64,000 nt of DNA from Actinomadura pelletieri DSM 43383 (lineage in GTDB: Bacteria > Actinomycetota > Actinomycetes > Streptosporangiales > Streptosporangiaceae): assembly GCF_003634705.1 (NCBI RefSeq), contig NZ_RBWU01000002.1:992001-1056000 (forward strand), read 5' to 3'. The notes below the pieces were generated by a model, which was not told the DNA's origin, did not search any database, and worked only from the letters and a program-made list of their open reading frames with translations. Within the stretch, counting starts at the first letter, position 1; every line of letters starts with the position of its first letter. A program made the position numbers and the translations under genes. Shown here in pieces: positions 1-7,900 of the stretch.

Positions 1-1
1 A

Positions 2-862
2 CGGCGCAAAGCGGAGATCAAGGAGCGGGTCGAGGAGGCCGCCCGCCTGCTCGGCCTCGGCGAGCTGCTGCGCCGCAAACCCCGCGCCCTGTCGGGCGGC
101 CAGCGGCAACGGGTCGCGATGGGACGGGCGATCGTCCGCAAACCGCAGGCGTTCCTCCTGGACGAGCCGCTGTCCAACCTGGACGCCAAGCTGCGCATGC
201 AGATGCGCGCCGAGCTGTCCACCGTCCAGCGGACGCTGGGCGTCACGACGGTCTACGTCACGCACGACCAGGTCGAGTCCATGACGATGGGCACGAGGAT
301 CGCCGTGCTGCGCGGCGGCCTGCTCCAACAAGAAGGCACTCCCGAGCTGGTGTACTCCCGGCCCGCCAACATGTTCGTCGCGACGTTCATCGGCTCACCC
401 GGCATGAACCTGCTGAGCTGCCCGATGGTGTCGGACGCCCCGGGCGACCTGCACTGCGTCGTCGGCGACCAACGAATACCCGTGCCGGCCAAGTCGCGCG
501 GGTTGCTGGAGCGATTCGCCGGAAAGGAGATCGTCCTCGGCGTCCGCCCGGAGAAGCTCACCGACGCACCGGCGCGCGCGAACGGCACCGGCCGCCTGCG
601 CGGCGAGGTCACCGTCGTGGAGATGCTCGGCCACGAACGTCTGATCCAGGTCGAGGTACCAGGCAGGCCGGTAGCCGCCGACCCGGAGATCGAGAACACC
701 CGGCGCCCGGACAGGAACGGGAGCGCGACACCGGGCACGGTCACCGTGTACGCCCGCTTCTCACCTTCGTCCACGGTGAAACCCACAGAGACCGTCGACA
801 TTCCGATCGACCCGACCGACCTGCATTTCTTCGACCCCGAGACCGGTGAGGCGATCCGATGA
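2..862 (+). CDS. ABC transporter ATP-binding protein, CUT1 (MalK/UgpC) type, 5' truncated by window
   Basis: This is the C-terminal part of an ATPase that powers import of a sugar or sugar-like substrate. The reading frame is open from the window edge, so the Walker A motif and true start lie to the left. Visible motifs are the ABC signature [15 protein letters not shown], Walker [16 protein letters not shown] with the CUT1-typical SNLDAKLR, and the H-loop THDQVE. A TOBE/MOI-like regulatory region fills the last 130 or so residues. The stop overlaps the next start (ATGA), so the two genes are translationally coupled. The permeases are presumably upstream, outside the window. A solute-binding lipoprotein that could belong to the same importer lies about 1.2 kb away on the other strand; this pairing is inferred. 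Confidence 0.93.
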   Translation, partial: RRKAEIKERVEEAARLLGLGELLRRKPRALSGGQRQRVAMGRAIVRKPQAFLLDEPLSNLDAKLRMQMRAELSTVQRTLGVTTVYVTHDQVESMTMGTRIAVLRGGLLQQEGTPELVYSRPANMFVATFIGSPGMNLLSCPMVSDAPGDLHCVVGDQRIPVPAKSRGLLERFAGKEIVLGVRPEKLTDAPARANGTGRLRGEVTVVEMLGHERLIQVEVPGRPVAADPEIENTRRPDRNGSATPGTVTVYARFSPSSTVKPTETVDIPIDPTDLHFFDPETGEAIR

Positions 863-1812
863 CCGGCGATGACTTCGAGATCCTGATCGCGGGCGGTGGC
901 GTGGCCGGACTGACCGCCGGACTGTTCGCCGCCCGCGCCGGCCGCCGGACCGGACTGCTGCTCGGCGACGACATCGGCGGCGGCCACCTCCTCGGCGTCG
1001 GCCGGATCGAGGACTTCCCCGGCTTCCCCGAGGGCGTGCCCGGCTTCGACCTGTGCCCGATGCTCCAGGAGCAGGCCCAGGACGCCGGGGTGGAGTTCGT
1101 GCCGAGCGCGCTGAAGGGCCTCGAACCGTCCGGGGGCCGGTGGACCGCCACCACCGGGGACGGTGAGATCCGCGCCGGCGCCGTGATCGTCGCGACCGGT
1201 TCGGCGCTGCGGGAACTGGGCGTGCCCGGCGAGTCGCGGCTGCGCGGCCACGGCGTCTCCGACTGCGCGACCTGCGACGGGCCCCTACACCGCGGCAACA
1301 CCGTCGCGGTCGTCGGGGGCGGCGACTCCGCGCTGCTGGAGGCGCTCGAACTGACCAACCACGTGGGCAAGGTGCTGCTGCTGAACCGCGGCGCGAGCCT
1401 CGACGGGCAGCGCACCTACGTCACCCGGGTCGAGGAACACCCCTCGATCGAGGTGCGCCACGCCACGATCGTCGAGGAGATCCTCGGCGACACGACCGTG
1501 TCAGGCGTCCGCGTCACCGACCCAAACGAGACCACGGAGGAGCAGGTCACCGGGGTGTTCGTGTACGTGGGCCTGCGGCCCCGCACCGACGTCCTGCGCG
1601 ACCGGATCCCGCTGGACGCCGACGGCCGCGTCCCCACGGACGGCGCGCTGCGCACCGCCCTACCCGGCGTGTTCGCCGCCGGCGACATCCGAACCGACTC
1701 CGCCGCCCAAGCGATCACCGCCGCCGGCGACGGCGCGACCGCCGCCCTCGCCGCCCACCGCTACCTCACCGACCCGACCCACTTCTGGCCCGTCCCCCCA
1801 CCCCCGACATGA
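859..1812 (+). CDS. Thioredoxin-reductase-like FAD/NAD(P)H oxidoreductase
   Basis: This 317-residue flavoprotein has the low-Mr thioredoxin reductase layout. An N-terminal FAD-binding GGGVAG is near residue 12, the redox-active CATC disulfide is C136/C139, an NAD(P)H-binding [12 protein letters not shown] follows from about residue 152, and a C-terminal FAD-contacting motif FAAGDIRTD is near residue 272. Length matches the family (about 310-335). It is coupled to the ABC ATPase by a 4-bp ATGA overlap, which is unusual for a housekeeping trxB. It could reduce a disulfide or selenenyl-sulfide partner rather than bulk thioredoxin. The nearby protein with a U-x-x-C motif (3402-5072) is an attractive candidate partner, but that link is inferred only from proximity. 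The C-terminal tail is proline-rich. Confidence 0.88.
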   Translation: MTGDDFEILIAGGGVAGLTAGLFAARAGRRTGLLLGDDIGGGHLLGVGRIEDFPGFPEGVPGFDLCPMLQEQAQDAGVEFVPSALKGLEPSGGRWTATTGDGEIRAGAVIVATGSALRELGVPGESRLRGHGVSDCATCDGPLHRGNTVAVVGGGDSALLEALELTNHVGKVLLLNRGASLDGQRTYVTRVEEHPSIEVRHATIVEEILGDTTVSGVRVTDPNETTEEQVTGVFVYVGLRPRTDVLRDRIPLDADGRVPTDGALRTALPGVFAAGDIRTDSAAQAITAAGDGATAALAAHRYLTDPTHFWPVPPPPT

Positions 1813-1937
1813 CACTCACCACCCACGGACCCGTGGCGCTGAGAGGAGCACCGCCGTGGAGACCGAACTCTGTCACCACGGCGGTCCTGTCGCCGCAACC
1901 CCGCGACAACCCCAACACTCGCGACCGCGTCCGAAGG

Positions 1938-2013
1938 CAGGTTCGAGCTTGCGAGAACCTGATCGCGCAACGAGCCGCGAGGCGAGTCGGAGCGATGCCG
2001 GCGATCGCATCGC
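1938..2013. terminator. Two hairpins between convergent genes, likely terminator region
   Basis: A 7-bp perfect inverted repeat, CAGGTTC (1938-1944) with GAACCTG (1955-1961), has a 10-nt loop. A second one, GCGATGC (1992-1998) with GCATCGC (2007-2013), is followed by GTTTCTC. Both lie in the 254-bp gap between the + strand flavoprotein gene and the convergent solute-binding protein gene, where transcription from both sides should end. A short + strand frame from 1855 runs through here, but it overlaps the convergent gene and has no recognisable features. Confidence 0.45.
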
Positions 2014-2066
2014 GTTTCTCGACGATGGCGGGCCCTCCGGGCACGAAGGAGGAGAGAAATGCAGAA

Positions 2067-3350
2067 CTAACTCGCGTCCCAGGCTTCGTCCATGGCCTTC
2101 AGGATGTCGTCTACCGTGCGGGTTTTGTTGTAGAGGCCTGCCATGACCTTGTAGGCGGCCTGGGCGGGGGCGTCCGACGGCCACATGGTGCCGGCGCCGA
2201 GGCTGTAGGCGTTCTGCTTGGCCAGTGGCTCCAGGGGCTTGAGGAAGTCGGGCAGCTCACCGCGTTGCATTTGTGCCGGGGAGATGGCGCCGGTCTTGTC
2301 GGCGTAGACGTCCCGCCGCTGCGCGACGAAATCGAGGAACTTGACGGACTCCTCGACGTGTTCGCCCCGGGCGGCGGCGGACAGGCCGCTGACCTCCAGT
2401 GGCAGGATGCTCTGCTTACGGCCCGGGACGGGGACGGCCGCCCACTTGCGCGCCGGGTTGCGGCTGGTGACGAAGGACGACGCGGTCGATGGTCCGATGC
2501 CCATCACGGCCTTGTTGCCCTTGATCTGGAGGTCCTTGCCCGCCGCGGTGGTGCGGCCCGCGCCGCCCGGGTAGTAGCAGTCGGCGTTGATCATGTCGAC
2601 GATCTGCTGGAAGGTCTGCCGCCAGCCGGGGCTGGTCTGGAACTTCACCTGTCCGGCGGCGCGCTTGTCGTCCCACTTCGGGTCGACGCTGTAGACGTTG
2701 GCGCCGGAGAACGCCTGGAGGAGCATCCGGTTGCCCGCCTGGTCCGCCGCGCCCGGCACCAGCGCGTACGTGCCGTGCTTACGGATCTCCCCGCACAGTT
2801 TCAGCAGGTCGGCGAAGGTGGCGGGCGGCTGGAGGTTCCACTTCTTCAGGTCGGTGACGGTGTAGTCCATGAAGTGCGTGGACACTCCGACGAGCAGCGC
2901 GTACACCTTGCCGTCGTAGGTGATCGTGGGGGCGAGCAGTGGCGGGACGCCGTTCCTGGCCCACGGCTTTACGCTGAGGTCCTCCAGGCGCTTGGCCTTG
3001 GCGAGCTTGTAGAGCGGCAGCCCGGTCGCGCCGCCGCCCGATCCGGGGGAGATGTTGAGGATGTCGGGCGGGTTGCCGCCCTGCAGCTCGGTCGTGGTGG
3101 CCGGGCCGATCTTCGGCGCCGGGACGTACTGCACGGTCATCTTGATTCTCGGGGCGTTGGCGTCGTTGAACTCCTTGACGATGGGGTCGAGGCCCTCCTT
3201 GACGGCCGGGGACGCGTACATCCGCAGCGACACGTTCCCCGAGCCGCCGCCGGAGCCGCCGCAGCCGGCGGCCATGACCAGCGCGGAGGCCCCCGCGACC
3301 CAGGCGAGTCGCTTCCCGCCGCCCCGCCGTCCATGCTTCGTGCCTTTCAT
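2067..3350 (-). CDS. Extracellular solute-binding lipoprotein, ABC importer (sugar-type, SBP family 1)
   Basis: This 427-residue protein starts at an ATG preceded by AGGAGG with 4-nt spacing; upstream in-frame codons are not needed. A positively charged N-terminus (GRRGGGKR), a hydrophobic stretch and the lipobox VMAAGC mark it as a diacylglyceryl-anchored lipoprotein. The mature part has the periplasmic-binding fold signature of family 1, with FNDANAPRIKMTVQYVP near the N-terminus and a GNKAVMGIGPST segment. It is the second gene of a - strand operon, 51 bp after the UGA-containing UGSC-like gene, so the two are probably co-expressed. No permease is next to it. The CUT1-type ATPase at the left edge may supply the transporter's energy. 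The ligand cannot be read from the sequence. Confidence 0.9.
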   Translation of the reverse strand: MKGTKHGRRGGGKRLAWVAGASALVMAAGCGGSGGGSGNVSLRMYASPAVKEGLDPIVKEFNDANAPRIKMTVQYVPAPKIGPATTTELQGGNPPDILNISPGSGGGATGLPLYKLAKAKRLEDLSVKPWARNGVPPLLAPTITYDGKVYALLVGVSTHFMDYTVTDLKKWNLQPPATFADLLKLCGEIRKHGTYALVPGAADQAGNRMLLQAFSGANVYSVDPKWDDKRAAGQVKFQTSPGWRQTFQQIVDMINADCYYPGGAGRTTAAGKDLQIKGNKAVMGIGPSTASSFVTSRNPARKWAAVPVPGRKQSILPLEVSGLSAAARGEHVEESVKFLDFVAQRRDVYADKTGAISPAQMQRGELPDFLKPLEPLAKQNAYSLGAGTMWPSDAPAQAAYKVMAGLYNKTRTVDDILKAMDEAWDAS

Positions 3351-3401
3351 GGGTCCTCCTCTGTCCCATCTGCCGGTCACGGGCCTGCACACCCTCGGCG
3401 G

Positions 3402-5072
3402 TCAGCGCCACTCGTCGACGGACACGGTGCGGCCGGACAGGGACCGGTCGAGCCGGGTGCCGTTGGCCATGCCCTCAAGGACGCTCCAGGCGGACGTGCT
3501 CCGACCGCCGACGACGATGACGTGGACGTCCTTGGGCACATTGATGCGGACCCGCTCGTCGGGGTCGGCGGCCCGGTAGCTCGCCCAGGGCTCCTCGCCC
3601 GCGGCGGCCCGGTATCCGAAGAACAGTTCCTGGAGCCCCTGGCCCCACCAGCGGCGGGCGGGCAGCCGTCCCGTGTCGGAGATCCACTCGATGAGGTCCT
3701 CCTTGCGGGCGAACCCCTGGTGTTCGACGAGGTTCTGCGCGGCCAGCGGGTCGAGCAGCAGCACGACGCCGCCGGTGGCGCGGGTGGCGTTGAAGATCGA
3801 CCGGGCGTTCTCGCGCCAGTTCGCCCCGATCCCGCTCGGTGCGGTGATCATGGTCCGGACGCCGCGGAACACGGTGGCCGTGCTGTCGCCGGGGGAGAAA
3901 CCGTGCTGGACGTGGTACGGCTGCCAGGGGCTGCGCTCCTCGTTCTCGGCGAACGTGAGGTTGGTGAACGAGAACGGGTTGCCAAGCGACCCCATGTAGC
4001 TCACGCCGGGCGTCGAGCCGCCCTGGAGGTTCTGCGAGCCGATGCCGTACGCGCGTCCGATGGTGGCGTTGGCCCTGCTGTACGGGCCGAGGGCGCCGAT
4101 CCCGGAGTTCATGCCGATCTCGTCCCGGATCGGCCCGTTGACGACGACGGCCTCCGACATGGAGGAGATGCTGCTGTGCCGCGCGGAGTAGCCGCTGCCG
4201 AGCAGCGCCAGGATGACCGGGAAGTACTCGGGCGCGGCACCGGCCACGACCGCGTTCACGGCCGCCTGCTCGACGGTGAACTCCCAGTAGTCGCGGGTGG
4301 ACGCGGCGCGGAGCCTGCCGACGACCTTGTCGGGGGCGTGGCTCGTCCCGGCGAGCATCGCCGCGACGCGTTCCTCGGTGGGCAGGACGATCGGGAGGCT
4401 GTCGGTCCAGCCGTTCTCCAGGAAGAGGGCGTGCAGATCGTCCTCGGTGGCGGGCTCCAGCAGCCGGGATCTGGTCTGTTCGAACGTCGCGCCGGCCATG
4501 TCGGCGTCGTCGAGGGGCCTGGTCAGGCCGTCCAGCAGATCACTGGAGAACGCGTTTCCGGAGACGGGGTTGACGCCCTCGACGTAACCGCGCAGTTCAC
4601 CGGCGGTTCGGCCGGGTACGGGCGAGGGGACGAACGCGTGCCGCAGCGTGGGAACGCCCGCGAGCCTGCTGGTGGACGCCACCAGCCGGGCGAAGGCGTC
4701 GGCGTGGACGGAGACGGTGGGGATGCGGTACTCGGACTCGAGCCGCGTGGCGTGGCCGGCGACCGCCGGCGCGCAGCCGCTTCAAAGACCGACGCCGAGG
4801 ATGGCGGCGTCGCCCTCCTCCGCGATCCGCGCGTACAGCTCGGGGGCCGGGTCGAACGGGGAGGCGAGACGGGCGGTGACGGTGGTGACGTCGGGCCGGT
4901 GCTCCTCGAACGAGGCGCGGAGCTGGTCGATGAACTCGCCGGAGTTCTCGAAGCCCGCGTCGACGAGGAACACGGTCCTGCCGTCCAGGGTGGCGGGGCG
5001 CGGGGCGAGCGACTTGCCGCCGACGGTGGGCGCGTTGCCTTCGGGGTGGAGAACCGTGATCTTACGGGTCAT
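3402..5072 (-). CDS. Putative UGSC-like selenoprotein (in-frame UGA at codon 97)
   Basis: Read normally, this locus is two abutting open frames in the same phase, separated only by TGA at 4784-4782. Read through, it gives 556 residues from an ATG at 5072, preceded by GAGG. Residues 1-96 resemble the N-terminus of the UGSC (seleno)protein family, ending in AAILGVGL. Then come Sec97-Ser-Gly-Cys100 and a family-like helix with LESEYRIPT. Coding character continues across the TGA, with no stop and high GC3. The whole protein contains exactly one cysteine, C100, so Sec97 and C100 form the only possible redox pair (U-x-x-C). The remaining 420 residues contain NGWTDSLPIVLPTEERVAAM and AVNAVVAGAAPEYFPVILAL, which I recall from uncharacterised bacterial proteins but cannot assign a reaction. 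selB is the second divergent gene. Alternative: a nonsense mutation that split a cysteine homologue. Confidence 0.82.
4755..4784 (-). promoter_or_regulatory. Candidate bacterial SECIS element downstream of UGA
   Basis: On the coding (-) strand the UGA at 4784-4782 is followed by 17 nt, then apical loop GGUC (4764-4761), closed by a perfect 6-bp stem GCCGGC/GCCGGC (4770-4765 with 4760-4755). A 3-bp lower stem can form after a small internal loop. E. coli fdhF has the same GGUC apical loop 18 nt after its UGA, and the SelB winged-helix domain recognises such a loop with exposed GU. The hairpin is GC-rich, as expected in this genome, so the stem alone would be weak evidence; loop identity and spacing make it meaningful. 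Confidence 0.75.
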
Positions 5073-5119
5073 GACGACCTCTTTCCCGGCTGCGGCTCCG
5101 CAGATGATGTTCGCGTCAA

Positions 5120-5131
5120 GAACACGTGTTC
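5120..5131. promoter_or_regulatory. Perfect 12-bp palindrome upstream of selenoprotein gene
   Basis: GAACACGTGTTC reads identically on both strands. It lies 48 bp before the ATG of the selenoprotein gene, in the divergent intergenic region shared with an IclR-family gene. It is a candidate operator; position and symmetry are seen, binding is inferred. Confidence 0.45.
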
Positions 5132-5141
5132 GTATGGTGAT

Positions 5142-5187
5142 TCTCAGATACGGTGTTGAGGTTGTCAACAGGTATATTGATCTGAGA
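5142..5187. promoter_or_regulatory. Inverted repeat TCTCAGAT...ATCTGAGA in divergent promoter region
   Basis: An 8-bp perfect inverted repeat (5142-5149 and 5180-5187) brackets a locally AT-richer stretch that includes GTTGTCAAC and TATATTGAT, plausible promoter material for either direction. It could act with neighbouring palindromes as an IclR operator. Confidence 0.4.
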
Positions 5188-5203
5188 GTGCGATCGGACT
5201 AGT

Positions 5204-5237
5204 GTTCGGAAAGAGAACAGCTGTTTGGTATCCGAAC
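5204..5237. promoter_or_regulatory. Inverted repeat GTTCGGA...TCCGAAC before the IclR gene
   Basis: A 7-bp perfect inverted repeat (5204-5210 and 5231-5237) ends 24 bp before the ATG chosen for the IclR regulator. IclR proteins commonly bind inverted repeats in the intergenic region next to their own gene and repress themselves. A longer in-frame start at 5202 would place this repeat inside the coding region, which is one reason to prefer the start at 5262. Confidence 0.4.
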
Positions 5238-5261
5238 GAACGGCCGGCTGGCGATGAGTCG

Positions 5262-6059
5262 ATGACGGCACACGACACGACGAAGGACGAGGTCCGGGGG
5301 GCGCACTTCGTCCAGTCCCTCGAACGCGGCCTCAACGTGATCAGGGCGTTCGACGCGTCCACGCCCCGGCTGACGCTCACCGAGGTCGCCCAGGCCACCG
5401 GCCTCACCCGGGCCGCCGCGCGCCGGTTCCTGCTGACCCTCGTCGACCTCGGCTATGTGCGCCTCGACGGCCGGAAGTTCTCACTGACGTCCCACGTGCT
5501 CCAGCTCGGCTACGCCTACCTGTCCGCGCTGGCGCTGCCCGACGTGGCCGAGCCGCACCTGGAGATGCTCGTGGCGATGGTCAACGAGTCGTCGTCGGTG
5601 TCGGTGCTGGACGGCGACGACATCGTCTACGTGGCACGCGTCCCGACCACGCGCATCATGACGGTCGCGATCAACGTGGGCACCCGTTTTCCCGCCCACG
5701 CCACGTCCATGGGCCGGGTGCTGCTCGCCGCGCTCCCCGAGGACGAGCTGGACGAGCGCCTCACCAGGATGGAGCGGCAGCCGCTCACCACGCGGACGGT
5801 CACCGACCCGACCGCGCTCCGCGCCGAGATCAACCGCGTCCGCAGGCAGGGATGGGCGCTGGTCGACCAGGAACTGGAGGAGGGCCTGCGGTCGATCGCG
5901 GCGCCCGTCCGGGACGTGTCGGGCCGGGTGGTGGCCGCCGTCAACGTCTCCACGTCCGCCAGCCGCACCCCCACCGCGACGATGCGCCGCGAGATGCTCC
6001 CGCTGCTGCTCGACACCACCGCCAGGATCGAGGCCGACCTGCGCGCCGCGCGCGGCTGA
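5262..6059 (+). CDS. IclR-family transcriptional regulator (PcaR/PobR-like)
   Basis: This 265-residue regulator has an N-terminal winged helix (SLERGLNVIRAFDASTPRLT, then LTEVAQATGLTRAAARRFLL) and a C-terminal effector domain with GTRFPAHATSMGRVLLAALP. The C-terminal domain resembles the PcaR/PcaU/PobR branch that senses aromatic or beta-ketoadipate-type compounds. The start at 5262 (MTAHD) leaves a normal leader before the HTH. It is divergent from the selenoprotein/solute-binding-protein operon, with several palindromes in the shared region, and is followed after 53 bp by selB on the same strand. The simplest model is a ligand-responsive regulator of the divergent operon that may also set the level of selB. 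The effector is unknown. Confidence 0.9.
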   Translation: MTAHDTTKDEVRGAHFVQSLERGLNVIRAFDASTPRLTLTEVAQATGLTRAAARRFLLTLVDLGYVRLDGRKFSLTSHVLQLGYAYLSALALPDVAEPHLEMLVAMVNESSSVSVLDGDDIVYVARVPTTRIMTVAINVGTRFPAHATSMGRVLLAALPEDELDERLTRMERQPLTTRTVTDPTALRAEINRVRRQGWALVDQELEEGLRSIAAPVRDVSGRVVAAVNVSTSASRTPTATMRREMLPLLLDTTARIEADLRAARG

Positions 6060-6112
6060 CCTCACCCCGCCGGCGAGGGTGGGGACCGCCCGGACACGGG
6101 GAGGACGAGGAC

Positions 6113-7900
6113 ATGCACGTGATCGCCACCGCCGGCCATGTCGACCACGGCAAGTCCACGCTCGTCGCCGCCCTCACCGGCATGGAGCCCGACCGGCTCG
6201 CCGAGGAGCGCAGACGGCGGCTCACCATCGACCTCGGATTCGTCTGGACGACGCTGCCCGGCGCCGGCGAGGTCGCGTTCGTCGACGTCCCGGGGCACGA
6301 ACGGTTCGTCGCCACCATGCTCGCCGGGGTGGGCCCGGTGCCCGCCGTGCTGTTCGTCGTCGCCGCCGACGAGGGCTGGATGCCGCAGAGCGCCGAGCAC
6401 CTGGAGGCGCTGGACGCCCTCGGCGTGTCCCGCGGCGTCCTCGTCGTCACCCGCTCCGACCTGGCCGACCCGGCGCCGGCGATCGAGGAGGCGCGCGAGT
6501 GGACGGCGGAGAGCACGCTGCGCGACCTGCCCGCCGTCGCCGTCAGCGCGGTCACCGGGGAGGGGCTCGACGACGTCCGCGCGGCGATCGTCGACCTGGT
6601 CGCGGACCTGCCCCCGCCGGACGTCGCCGCGCCCGTCCGGCTCTGGGTCGACCGGTCGTTCTCCATCCGCGGCGCGGGCACCGTCGTCACCGCCACGCTC
6701 GGCGCGGGCACGGTCCAACCCGGTGATGAGCTGCTCAACACGACGGGACGTACCGTCCGGGTGCGCGGCGTCGAGGCGCTGGGCGAGCCCCGCGACCGGG
6801 TGACGGCCACCGCCCGGGTCGCCCTCAACCTGCGCGGCGTCGACCGCGACGCCGTCCCGCGCGGCCTGCCGCTGCTCACCCCCGGCGCCTGGCGCCCGGC
6901 GGACTCGCTGGACGTCGAACTGCGACCCACCACGTCGACCCCGCTCCCGGAACACCTCGTCCTGCATATCGGCACCGCCGCCGTGCCCTGCCGCCTGCGC
7001 CCACTCGGCCCCGCCCACGGGCGGCTACGGCTCGACCGCCCGCTGCCCCTCCGATACGGCGACCGCGCCGTCCTCCGCGACCCGGGCCGCCGCCGGATCG
7101 CCGCCGGCCTCATCGTCCTCGACGTCGACCCGCCCCCGCTCACCCGGCGCGGCGCGGCCGGAACGCGGGCCGCCGAACTGGCGGACATGCGCACCGCCGG
7201 CGACGTCACCGTCTCCCACCTGCGCCGCGGCCCCCGGCGCGGCACCGAACTGGCCGCGATGGGCCTGCCGACCGTGGGCGCCCCCCGCCACGGCGACTGG
7301 TACGCCGACGACGAACGCTGGGCCGAGTACGCGGCGGAACTCACCGAGGCCGAACGACACCACCGCGCCGCCCACCCGCTGGAGCCGGGCATGCCGGTCG
7401 CCACCGCGGCCCGGCGGCTCGCCCTGCCCGACCCCGCGCTGGTGCCCGTCCTCGCCGCGGACGCCGGGCTCACCTGCGCGTCGGGCCTGCTGACCCCACC
7501 CGGCGACGCCCCCGGCCTTCCTCCCGCCATCGACCGGGCCGTGCAGATCCTGGAACGCGACCTGGCCGCCGACCCCTTCGGCGCACCCAACGCCGACCGG
7601 CTCGCCGAGCTGGGCCTGGGCAACGCCGAACTGGCCGCAGCCGAACGTTTCGGCCGGCTGCTACGCGTCGCGCCCGGCATCGTCCTGCTCCCCGACGTCG
7701 ACCGCAGCGCCCTGGAGGTCCTCGCCGAACTGCCCCAACCGTTCACCCTGAGCGACGCCCGCCAGGCCATGCGCACCACCCGCCGCGTAGCCGTCCCACT
7801 CCTGGAACTACTGGCCGCCCGAGGCCTGACCCGCCGCACCGAGGACGCCCGCCACACCCTCCGCACCCCCGCCCGACCCACTAGCCCGGACACCGGGTAG
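6113..7900 (+). CDS. selB: Selenocysteine-specific translation elongation factor SelB
   Basis: SelB delivers selenocysteyl-tRNA(Sec) to UGA codons marked by a SECIS. The 595-residue product starts at an ATG preceded by GGAGG and is close to E. coli SelB (614). The GTPase domain shows G1 GHVDHGKST, the SelB-type switch segment LTIDLGF (residues 38-44; preceded here by RRRR rather than the usual RG), G3 DVPGHERF and a G4-position TRSD in place of NKxD. EF-Tu-like domains 2 and 3 follow (RSFSIRGAGTVVTATL near 180), then the C-terminal winged-helix region that binds the SECIS. It is downstream of iclR and 1.3 kb from the UGA-containing gene. Its last 80 bp are the first copy of a 202-bp tandem repeat. 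selA, selC and selD are not in view. Confidence 0.93.
   Translation: MHVIATAGHVDHGKSTLVAALTGMEPDRLAEERRRRLTIDLGFVWTTLPGAGEVAFVDVPGHERFVATMLAGVGPVPAVLFVVAADEGWMPQSAEHLEALDALGVSRGVLVVTRSDLADPAPAIEEAREWTAESTLRDLPAVAVSAVTGEGLDDVRAAIVDLVADLPPPDVAAPVRLWVDRSFSIRGAGTVVTATLGAGTVQPGDELLNTTGRTVRVRGVEALGEPRDRVTATARVALNLRGVDRDAVPRGLPLLTPGAWRPADSLDVELRPTTSTPLPEHLVLHIGTAAVPCRLRPLGPAHGRLRLDRPLPLRYGDRAVLRDPGRRRIAAGLIVLDVDPPPLTRRGAAGTRAAELADMRTAGDVTVSHLRRGPRRGTELAAMGLPTVGAPRHGDWYADDERWAEYAAELTEAERHHRAAHPLEPGMPVATAARRLALPDPALVPVLAADAGLTCASGLLTPPGDAPGLPPAIDRAVQILERDLAADPFGAPNADRLAELGLGNAELAAAERFGRLLRVAPGIVLLPDVDRSALEVLAELPQPFTLSDARQAMRTTRRVAVPLLELLAARGLTRRTEDARHTLRTPARPTSPDTG

Noticed and set aside
1930..1965. 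GGTTCGAG resembling a tRNA T-loop
   Set aside because: It forms a simple 7-bp hairpin with GAACCTG, but no D, anticodon or acceptor arms are found around it; terminator-like instead.
3402..4682. Independent gene starting at a GTG after the UGA
   Set aside because: Coding sequence with family-like residues (SGCAPAV..., LESEYRIPT) lies between the UGA and that GTG, and no clear ribosome-binding site was noticed before it; read-through explains both parts better.
1809..5159. A 1116-residue + strand open frame covering the binding-protein and selenoprotein genes
   Set aside because: It is antisense to two genes with clear lipobox and family features, its translation is low-complexity Val/Arg/Gly-rich, and long antisense frames are routine at this GC content.
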